Assembly: GCA_030038645.1 (NCBI GenBank)
Contig: JASHSR010000381.1
Location: 1 to 5,817, forward strand
Reading direction: 5' to 3'
DNA from: Gammaproteobacteria bacterium
Lineage (GTDB): Bacteria; Pseudomonadota; Gammaproteobacteria; Steroidobacterales; Steroidobacteraceae
DNA: 5,817 bases
A program made the position numbers and the translations under genes. Numbering within the stretch: the first letter of the stretch is position 1; every line of letters begins with the position of its first letter. The notes under the pieces were generated by a model. The model did not search any database. It saw only the letters and a program-made list of their open reading frames with translations, and was not told the origin of the DNA. Below are positions 1 to 4,973 of this stretch, piece after piece.

Positions 1-1
1 C

Positions 2-64
2 GATCGCACCGAGATCATCTACACTTCCTTGCCCTATGGCATGCCTTCACCGTGGGCCAGATAG
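2..64 (+). CDS. C-terminal tail of an upstream gene (partial, unrecognised)
   Basis: The frame starting at base 2 is open from the window edge to a TAG at 62-64 and reads as 20 residues ending in SLPYGMPSPWAR. The mix of aromatic, Pro and Gly residues, without the Arg/Ala runs of GC-rich shadow frames, looks like a real protein end. No family is recognised from so short a piece. If real, it stops 34 bases before the ATG at 99 of the PQQ dehydrogenase. That would make the two genes likely co-transcribed, and it argues against the dehydrogenase starting at 36, which would overlap this tail. The 20-codon length makes chance possible. Confidence 0.4.
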   Translation, partial: DRTEIIYTSLPYGMPSPWAR

Positions 65-98
65 ACCGCTCTCGCTGCGGGTGCTGCGAATACTGAGA

Positions 99-2288
99 AT
101 GGACACGACCCACGACGGACGACCTCGGCGCAACGAGTTTCGCCGAGGCGATGCGCGCCGTCCCACTTTGACAGCGGCGCTCTGCGCCATCGCCGGCGTT
201 CTTTTCGGCTCGGGCGTCCACGCTTCCGGATTGCGCTCCGGGCCTGCGGCCGTGGACCAGCAGCGCCTCGCGAACGCCGACGAGGATCCGGGCCAGTGGA
301 TGTCGTATGGGCGCACTTGGAGCGAGCAGCGCTTCAGCCCCCTCACGCAGATCGACGACACGAACGTCGGGCGTCTCGGTCTCGCCTGGTACGCGGACCT
401 CAACACGTATCGCGGCGTCGACGCGACGCCGCTCGAGATCGATGGCGTTCTCTACAACGTCTCCGCGTGGGACGTGACGACCGCCTACGACGCAACGACC
501 GGCAAAGTGCTCTGGACGTACGATCCGAAGGTTCCCCTCAAATGGGCGAGGCTCGCCTGCTGCGGGCCGGTGAGCCGCGGTCTCGCCGCGTGGAACGGCA
601 AGATCTTCGTCGCCGCGCTGGATGGACGGCTGATCGCGCTCGACGCCCGGACGGGCAAGCCGGTCTGGATCACCCAGACGCTCGTGCCTGGCCAACCGCT
701 CTCCGTCACCGGCGCCCCGCGCGTGGCGGACGGCCTGGTCGTCATCGGCAATGGCGGCGGCGACTTCGGCGCGCGCGGGTACATCTCGGCCTACGACGCG
801 CAGACCGGCCGGCAGGTCTGGAGGTTCTACATCGTTCCCGGAGATCCGGCGAAAGGCCCGGATGGCGCCGCGTCCGACTCCGTCATGCCCATGGCCGCCA
901 AGACCTGGACGGGGCAGTGGTGGAAGGTCGGAGGCGGCGGCAACGACTGGGACACCATCGTCTACGACCCGCGCCTCGACCTCGTCTACTTTGGAACCGG
1001 CAACGGCTCGCCGCATCCGCAGGCCTTCCGCAGTCCGGGCGGCGGCGACAATCTGTTCCTCTGCTCCATCGTCGCGGTGAGCGCGAGGACGGGCCGGTAT
1101 GTCTGGCATTACCAGGAGATCCCGGGAGAGGAGTGGGACTACGACTGCACGGCGCCGCTGATGCTCGCGGACCTCGAGATCGGCGGCCGGCTCCGCCACG
1201 TCATCATGCAGGCGCCGAAGGACGGCTTTTTCTACGTGCTCGACCGGGCGACCGGGAAGCTCCTCTCGGCGAAGGCCTACGTGCCGAACACGTGGGCCTC
1301 GCGCATCGATATGCGCACCGGAAGGCCCGTGATCTATCCGGATGCATACGTGGCGGTGAAGCCCCACCTGCAGACGCCGAGCGCCGGCGGCGGCCACAAC
1401 TGGAATCCGATGTCCTTCAGCCCGCTCACCGGGCTCGTGTACATCCCCACGATGGAGCAGTGGATGGTCGTCTCGGAGCTGCCGAAGGGCCAGTGCCAGT
1501 TCGTGCTCGGCCGCTCGACGCTGTGCGCCGGCGTCAACAACTATCCCGAGCTGCGCAAGAGGCTCAATCGGGAGGCCGAGGCTCGCGACAAGGGCTACTT
1601 GCTCGCCTGGGACCCCGTGCATCAGAGGGAGGCTTTCCGCATCCCCTACCCGCATCCGGGGAACGGCGGAACCCTCGTGACGGCGGGCAACTTGCTGGTC
1701 GAGGGCACGATCGAGAGGACGCTCGCGATCTACCGCGCAGACAACGGCCGCAAGCTCTGGGAGATGCCCGTCGAGTCCGTGCCTGTGGCGGGACCGATCG
1801 CCTACTCGGTGCGAGGCAAGCAGTACATCGCCGTGAACTCCGGCTGGAACAGCGCGATCGTGCACGGACTCACGAGCGGCGATCGGCCATTCTCCGTCGG
1901 GCCGGCCCGCCTGCTCGTCTTCACGCTCGACGCGAAAGGCGTCACGCTGCCACCCGCGCCGCCGGTCGCGGCGATCCCGCCGCCGCCAGCCACCGAGGAG
2001 CCCGTGCGCGAGGTGCAGGCGGGCGCGACGCTCTACAGCATCCATTGCGCTGTCTGCCATGGACAGAATGCGATCGGCAGCGGGGCGAAGGATTTGCGCC
2101 ACCTCGGGCCGCAGGCGCACGCCGCCTTCGACGACATCGTGCTCGGCGGAAAGCTCAAGCAATCCGGCATGGAGCCTTTCAAGGGGGTGCTCACGAAGGA
2201 GCAGGTGGAGGCGATCCACGCCTTCGTCATCGCGCGCGCTCAGGAGGATTGGCAGCCGGATTTCCTGCATCCGCCCAAGAGAAAATGA
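99..2288 (+). CDS. PQQ-dependent quinohemoprotein alcohol dehydrogenase with C-terminal cytochrome c domain, probable lanthanide type
   Basis: Periplasmic enzyme predicted to oxidise a primary or secondary alcohol (or aldehyde) with PQQ and pass electrons to its own heme c. The protein is 729 residues from the ATG at 99, normal for type II quinohemoproteins. Residues 1-42 are an Arg-rich leader, a hydrophobic stretch (LTAALCAIAGVLFGSG) and a likely signal-peptidase cut after VHA. The propeller starts near W67 (QWMSYGRTWSEQRFSPL). It has the vicinal Cys pair C154-C155 that stacks over PQQ, W284 as likely PQQ floor, N302 in GTGN as metal ligand, catalytic D347 with D349 (WDYD), K374 in QAPKDGFFYVLD and the PQQ-side HNWN (N434, W435). 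A Pro-rich linker (about 617-637) leads to a class I cytochrome c domain: CAVCH at 650-654 and likely axial M691. Oddities: D222 replaces the usual metal-binding Glu, D349 is the lanthanide-type residue, and extra cysteines C322 and C350 lie near the active site. The ATG at 99 is preferred to 36 for signal-peptide shape and spacing from the upstream tail; its ribosome site (TGAGA) is weak. Substrate cannot be read from the sequence. Confidence 0.94.
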   Translation: MDTTHDGRPRRNEFRRGDARRPTLTAALCAIAGVLFGSGVHASGLRSGPAAVDQQRLANADEDPGQWMSYGRTWSEQRFSPLTQIDDTNVGRLGLAWYADLNTYRGVDATPLEIDGVLYNVSAWDVTTAYDATTGKVLWTYDPKVPLKWARLACCGPVSRGLAAWNGKIFVAALDGRLIALDARTGKPVWITQTLVPGQPLSVTGAPRVADGLVVIGNGGGDFGARGYISAYDAQTGRQVWRFYIVPGDPAKGPDGAASDSVMPMAAKTWTGQWWKVGGGGNDWDTIVYDPRLDLVYFGTGNGSPHPQAFRSPGGGDNLFLCSIVAVSARTGRYVWHYQEIPGEEWDYDCTAPLMLADLEIGGRLRHVIMQAPKDGFFYVLDRATGKLLSAKAYVPNTWASRIDMRTGRPVIYPDAYVAVKPHLQTPSAGGGHNWNPMSFSPLTGLVYIPTMEQWMVVSELPKGQCQFVLGRSTLCAGVNNYPELRKRLNREAEARDKGYLLAWDPVHQREAFRIPYPHPGNGGTLVTAGNLLVEGTIERTLAIYRADNGRKLWEMPVESVPVAGPIAYSVRGKQYIAVNSGWNSAIVHGLTSGDRPFSVGPARLLVFTLDAKGVTLPPAPPVAAIPPPPATEEPVREVQAGATLYSIHCAVCHGQNAIGSGAKDLRHLGPQAHAAFDDIVLGGKLKQSGMEPFKGVLTKEQVEAIHAFVIARAQEDWQPDFLHPPKRK

Positions 2289-2297
2289 GCCGGGGCG

Positions 2298-2359
2298 CGA
2301 ATGAGCTCGCGAGCTCCAGGGCCAGTGACCCCGTGGACGAATGACCCGTGCGCGAATGA
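2298..2359 (+). repeat. Three direct copies of CGAATGA in the spacer before the dioxygenase gene
   Basis: CGAATGA occurs at 2298-2304, 2338-2344 and 2353-2359. The first and third copies extend to an 11-base identical unit, GCGCGAATGAG (2295-2305 and 2350-2360). Offsets of 40 and 15 bases give no single clean helical phase. They lie in a 169-base stretch without a credible gene, so codon bias does not explain them. Possible roles are regulator half-sites or a remnant of a small duplication. A further CGAATGAG occurs at 4191-4198 inside the aldehyde dehydrogenase gene, which lowers specificity. Confidence 0.35.
2303..2316. repeat. Perfect 14-bp palindrome GAGCTCGCGAGCTC downstream of the PQQ dehydrogenase
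   Basis: The 14 bases equal their own reverse complement and start 15 bases after the TGA of the PQQ dehydrogenase. As RNA it could form only a 5-bp stem with a CGCG loop, and no T-run follows, so it is a poor intrinsic terminator. It could be a dimeric regulator site ahead of the dioxygenase gene, about 140 bases upstream of its start. Chance is a real alternative, since GAGCTC and CGCG are frequent in this base composition. Confidence 0.35.
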
Positions 2360-2444
2360 GGCAGCGCGTGCGAGCGGCTTCACGGCCACGCTCGCGCTGT
2401 ATCCGGAGCCCGCCTCTCGATTAAGCTTTTTGGGTCGAGCTTTC

Positions 2445-2449
2445 GGGAG
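2445..2449 (+). promoter_or_regulatory. Ribosome binding site GGGAG deciding the dioxygenase start
   Basis: GGGAG lies 8 bases before the ATG at 2458, a normal distance. The in-frame GTG at 2449-2451 overlaps this site and so cannot use it, which supports the ATG as the true start. Confidence 0.65.
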
Positions 2450-2457
2450 TGAACCTC

Positions 2458-3345
2458 ATGCCCCTCACCGTCAAGCCGCTTCATCCGATCTTCGCAGCCG
2501 AGCTCCTGGGCGCCGATCTGACGCGGCCGCCCGGCGCGGAGCTCGTGCGCGCCGTCGAGGACGCCATGGCCCGTTACGCGATCACCGTGGTGCGGGACGC
2601 CCGGATCTCGGACGAGGACCACATCCGCTTCAGCCGCGCCTTCGGCCCGCTCGAGCTGCCGCCCCGCATGGTCGGGACGAGCGCGAAGCGCCGCCTGCGC
2701 GCGGAGCTGTTCGACGCCTCGAATCTCGACGCGAACAACGAGATCGTTCCCTACGCTTCCGAGAAGCGCCGGCTCGCCAAAGGAGCCGAGCGCTTCCACT
2801 CCGACAGCTCCTTCAACAGCCTGCCGACCAAGTGGTCGCTGCTGCTCGGCCACATCGTGCCGCCCGAGGGCGGCGATACGCACTTCATCGACACTCGGGC
2901 GGTGTACGACGCGCTGCCGGCCGAGACGCGCGCTCGCATCGAGCCGCTCGTTGCGGTCCATGACTTCTGGCGCGGCCGCGAGCGCACGGGGCTCACGGGC
3001 GTGACCGAGGCGATGCGCGCGTCCATGCCGGCGGTCACCCATCCGCTGGTGCGCACGATGCCCTACGGGCGCAAGTCGCTCTACATCGGCGGCCATGCGG
3101 TCGGCATCGTCGGCTGGCCCGAGGCCGAAGCGCTCGCTCTGCTCGATGAGCTCTACGACTTCGCGACGCAGGAGCGGTTCATCTACGTCCACAAATGGCG
3201 GCAGTGGGATCTCGTCATCTGGGACAACCGCTGCACGCTTCATCGCGCGACGCCGCTCGAGACCGACCGCTACAAGCGCGACGTGCGGCGCACGACGGTC
3301 AACGAGTACGGGCCGGAGACCTCGGCCAACGCCGCAGCCGCTTGA
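2458..3345 (+). CDS. TfdA-like Fe(II)/2-oxoglutarate-dependent dioxygenase
   Basis: Cytosolic non-heme iron enzyme coupling decarboxylation of 2-oxoglutarate to hydroxylation of an organic substrate. In TfdA itself (2,4-D dioxygenase) the product is an unstable hemiacetal that falls apart to a phenol and glyoxylate. The protein is 295 residues, the family's usual size. The iron triad is H114-x-D116 (FHSDSSF) and H262 (WDNRCTLHRATP). T141 (GGDTHF) and R274 sit where TfdA binds 2-oxoglutarate, and R278 follows. The N-terminal KPLHPIFAAELLGADL, the VPPEGGDTHFIDTRAVYDALP region (143-ish) and the LVRTMPYGRKSLYIG region resemble TfdA as I recall it far more than TauD. The residue aligned with TfdA Lys71, proposed to hold the 2,4-D carboxylate, appears to be M71 with R70 beside it, so the substrate may differ. 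It lies downstream of the PQQ dehydrogenase on the same strand after a 169-base spacer, and converges with the aldehyde dehydrogenase. Substrate unproven: phenoxyacids, other aryl ethers and sulfonates are all possible. Confidence 0.92.
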   Translation: MPLTVKPLHPIFAAELLGADLTRPPGAELVRAVEDAMARYAITVVRDARISDEDHIRFSRAFGPLELPPRMVGTSAKRRLRAELFDASNLDANNEIVPYASEKRRLAKGAERFHSDSSFNSLPTKWSLLLGHIVPPEGGDTHFIDTRAVYDALPAETRARIEPLVAVHDFWRGRERTGLTGVTEAMRASMPAVTHPLVRTMPYGRKSLYIGGHAVGIVGWPEAEALALLDELYDFATQERFIYVHKWRQWDLVIWDNRCTLHRATPLETDRYKRDVRRTTVNEYGPETSANAAAA

Positions 3346-3347
3346 GA

Positions 3348-3363
3348 CGCGCGGCGCCGCGCG
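3348..3363. terminator. 16-bp GC palindrome between convergent genes, possible bidirectional terminator
   Basis: CGCGCGGCGCCGCGCG equals its own reverse complement and begins 2 bases after the stop of the dioxygenase gene, in the 62-base gap before the convergent aldehyde dehydrogenase stop. GACGC at 3346-3350 and GCGTC at 3364-3368 give an alternative outer stem, so the RNA could fold from either strand. There is no T-run on either side, so classical intrinsic termination is not shown. The symmetric position suits both transcripts, but long GC palindromes arise easily at this composition. Confidence 0.35.
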
Positions 3364-3407
3364 GCGTCCTGCGCGAGCGCGAGTCGGACGCGAGCCGTGC
3401 GGCCTCT

Positions 3408-4877
3408 TCAGGCGAAGTAGATGGTCTTGGTCTCGAAGTACGGATCGAGTCCCTCGATACCGCCTTCGCGCCCGAGGCCCGACTGCTTGAAACCGCCGAA
3501 CGGCATCTTCGGATCGACGATGAGGCCGTTCACGGTCACGCTCCCGGAGCGCACGCGCCGCGCCACTTCGTAGCCGTGCTCCGCATCGGCGGTGTAGACC
3601 GCGCCATGCAGGCCGTAGACGGTGTCGTTCGCTTTGCGGACGGCGTCGTCGATGCCGTCGTAGCGGATGAAGGAGACGACGGGGCCGAAGATCTCCTCCT
3701 GGGCGATGGTCATGCGGCTGTCCACGTCCGCGAACACCGTCGGCTCGACGAAGTATCCCCGATCGAGGCCGCGGGGCCGGCCTCCTCCGGTCACCAGGCG
3801 GGCGCCTTCCTCGCGGCCCTTCGCGATGTACCCTTGGACTCGCTTCAACTGCCTTTCCATGGCGAGGGGGCCCATCTGCGTGTCGGCCTCGAAGGGGTCG
3901 CCGACCTTCATGCCGCGGACGGCGGTGACGTAAGCGTCCAGCACCTCGCGCGCGCGGGACTGCGGCACGAGGACCCGGGTGAGCGAGAAGCACACCTGCC
4001 CGGTGATCGGCATCGAGAAGGGGACGAGGCTCTGCAGCACCCGGCCGAGGTCGGCATCCTCGAGCACGATGGCGGCGGATTTGCCCCCGAGCTCGAAGCT
4101 CGTCCGCGCGAGCCGCTTCGCGCACACCTCGGCGATGTGCTTGCCGGCGGCAGTGCTGCCGGTGAAGCTCACCTTGTCGATCCCCGGATGGCGAATGAGG
4201 TAGTCGCCGATCTCGCGGCCCGCCGGCACCAGGTTGAAGACCCCGGGCGGCAGGCCGGCCGACTCGATGCATTCGGCGAGGATGTGCGCATCGAGCGGCG
4301 TCTCGGGGGACGGCTTCGATACGACGGTGCACCCGGCGGCGAGGGCCGGCGCGACCTTGTAACAGAGCAGAACGAGCGGCGCGTTCCAAGGCGTGATGGC
4401 GGCGACGACGCCGACCGGCTCCTTGACGACGCGCACGAGCCCGTTGTCGTCGCGCCGGCGCTCATCGACGATGGGATAAGACTGGATGAGCTTGCCGTAG
4501 TACTCGAACAGCTCCGGCGCCTGCGCCACGGCGTACTGCGTGAGGCCGATGGGCGCGCCAACCTGAGCCGTCCACAGCTCGGCGAGCTGCGGGAGCCGCG
4601 CCCGCAGCGCGTCCGCGACCTTGATCAGCGCGCGGCCTCGCTCCTGGGGCGTCAGCCGCGGCCAGGGGCCGTTGTCGAAGGCCTCGCGCGCGGCGGCGAC
4701 GGCGCGGTCCACATCCCGCTCCGACGCTTCCGGAACGCTGATGAGGACCTCCTCCGTGACGGGTGAGATCACCGGGAGCGTCCGCTCCCCGAGTGCCCGG
4801 ACCCACTCGCCTGCGATGTACAGGGCCTGCGGAGACTTCATCGCCACCCGGGCGGTCGTCCAGTGCGTGTTGGCCAT
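3408..4877 (-). CDS. NAD(P)+-dependent aldehyde dehydrogenase
   Basis: Cytosolic enzyme oxidising an aldehyde to its acid. The protein is 489 residues, the usual length. Key residues: N165 (TPWNAPL) for the oxyanion hole, K188 (SKPSPETP) at the coenzyme, FTGSTAAGK at 238-246 of the Rossmann fold, general base E262 (FELGGK), nucleophile C296 (TGQVC), and E395/F397 (EEIFGPV) holding the nicotinamide ribose. The C-terminal PFGGFKQSGLGREGG and the ETKTI end are typical. The overall look recalls the Rv0768/geranial-dehydrogenase-like branch, a recollection rather than a search result. NAD+ versus NADP+ preference cannot be read safely. The start is the ATG at 4877, preceded by GAGGAG at 6 bases; an open frame continues 310 codons upstream but runs antisense to the regulator gene and is not coding. 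The gene is transcribed divergently from the AraC-family gene 96 bases away, a common arrangement for a regulator and its target (FeaR controls an aldehyde dehydrogenase, FeaB, in E. coli). Substrate unknown. Confidence 0.96.
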   Translation of the reverse strand: MANTHWTTARVAMKSPQALYIAGEWVRALGERTLPVISPVTEEVLISVPEASERDVDRAVAAAREAFDNGPWPRLTPQERGRALIKVADALRARLPQLAELWTAQVGAPIGLTQYAVAQAPELFEYYGKLIQSYPIVDERRRDDNGLVRVVKEPVGVVAAITPWNAPLVLLCYKVAPALAAGCTVVSKPSPETPLDAHILAECIESAGLPPGVFNLVPAGREIGDYLIRHPGIDKVSFTGSTAAGKHIAEVCAKRLARTSFELGGKSAAIVLEDADLGRVLQSLVPFSMPITGQVCFSLTRVLVPQSRAREVLDAYVTAVRGMKVGDPFEADTQMGPLAMERQLKRVQGYIAKGREEGARLVTGGGRPRGLDRGYFVEPTVFADVDSRMTIAQEEIFGPVVSFIRYDGIDDAVRKANDTVYGLHGAVYTADAEHGYEVARRVRSGSVTVNGLIVDPKMPFGGFKQSGLGREGGIEGLDPYFETKTIYFA

Positions 4878-4883
4878 CTCGCT

Positions 4884-4889
4884 CTCCTC
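4884..4889 (-). promoter_or_regulatory. Ribosome binding site GAGGAG for the aldehyde dehydrogenase
   Basis: On the minus strand GAGGAG is followed by 6 bases and then the ATG at 4877. This strong match and spacing fixes the start against the next in-frame ATG (residue 13) and against the long upstream open extension. Confidence 0.75.
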
Positions 4890-4900
4890 GCCGGCATCGA

Positions 4901-4932
4901 GCCGGTGCAACTCTAGACGGCCGGTGCGGCTC
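4901..4932. promoter_or_regulatory. Direct repeat GCCGGTGC-NN-CTC, candidate AraC-family operator
   Basis: Two copies of a 13-base unit matching at 11 positions lie at 4901-4913 (GCCGGTGCAACTC) and 4920-4932 (GCCGGTGCGGCTC), start to start 19 bases. A partial third copy, GCCGG, begins at 4890. AraC-family proteins bind directly repeated half-sites roughly two helical turns apart, and this repeat sits in the 96-base region between a regulator of that family and its divergent neighbour. The position across the proposed -10/spacer of the aldehyde dehydrogenase promoter would fit repression, or that promoter call may be wrong. Confidence 0.4.
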
Positions 4933-4939
4933 GCGGCAA
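4910..4939 (-). promoter_or_regulatory. Possible sigma-70 promoter of the aldehyde dehydrogenase gene
   Basis: On the minus strand TTGCCG (4934-4939) and TAGAGT (4910-4915) match the -35 and -10 consensus at 4 of 6 positions each, with an 18-base spacer. Transcription would begin near 4902, leaving a leader of about 25 bases that contains the GAGGAG ribosome site. The match is modest and made by eye. The direct repeat at 4901-4932 would overlap this promoter. Confidence 0.3.
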
Positions 4940-4973
4940 GCTGTGTCGTGCGGGCGCGCATAGGGGGAGGCAC

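Noticed and set aside
36..98. Earlier ATG at 36 for the PQQ dehydrogenase
   Set aside because: It would add 21 residues ahead of an already long signal-peptide leader and overlap the likely upstream gene tail. It cannot be fully excluded, as the ribosome site at 99 is weak.
156..225. Twin-arginine (Tat) export signal in the PQQ dehydrogenase leader
   Set aside because: An Arg-Arg pair precedes the hydrophobic stretch (ARRPTLTAAL), but the Tat consensus with a following Phe/Leu-Lys is poor. PQQ dehydrogenases are normally exported by Sec and loaded in the periplasm.
15..2270. Very long open frame on the minus strand opposite the PQQ dehydrogenase gene (751 codons), and a 682-codon plus-strand frame at 296-2344
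   Set aside because: Both are rich in Arg, Ala, Gly, His and Asp with no recognisable motif, the pattern of shadow frames in GC-rich coding DNA. The frame at 99-2288 carries the full set of PQQ and heme motifs.
2449..2457. GTG start at 2449 for the dioxygenase
   Set aside because: The GTG overlaps the GGGAG ribosome site that is well placed for the ATG at 2458.
2458..3345. Assignment as taurine dioxygenase TauD
   Set aside because: The motifs around the iron ligands and the numbering match TfdA better, and no taurine or sulfonate transport gene is in the window.
2380..4389. Long minus-strand open frame (669 codons) and plus-strand frame 3195-4766 (523 codons)
   Set aside because: They run across the dioxygenase and aldehyde dehydrogenase genes in the wrong frame or strand and have shadow-like composition and no domain.
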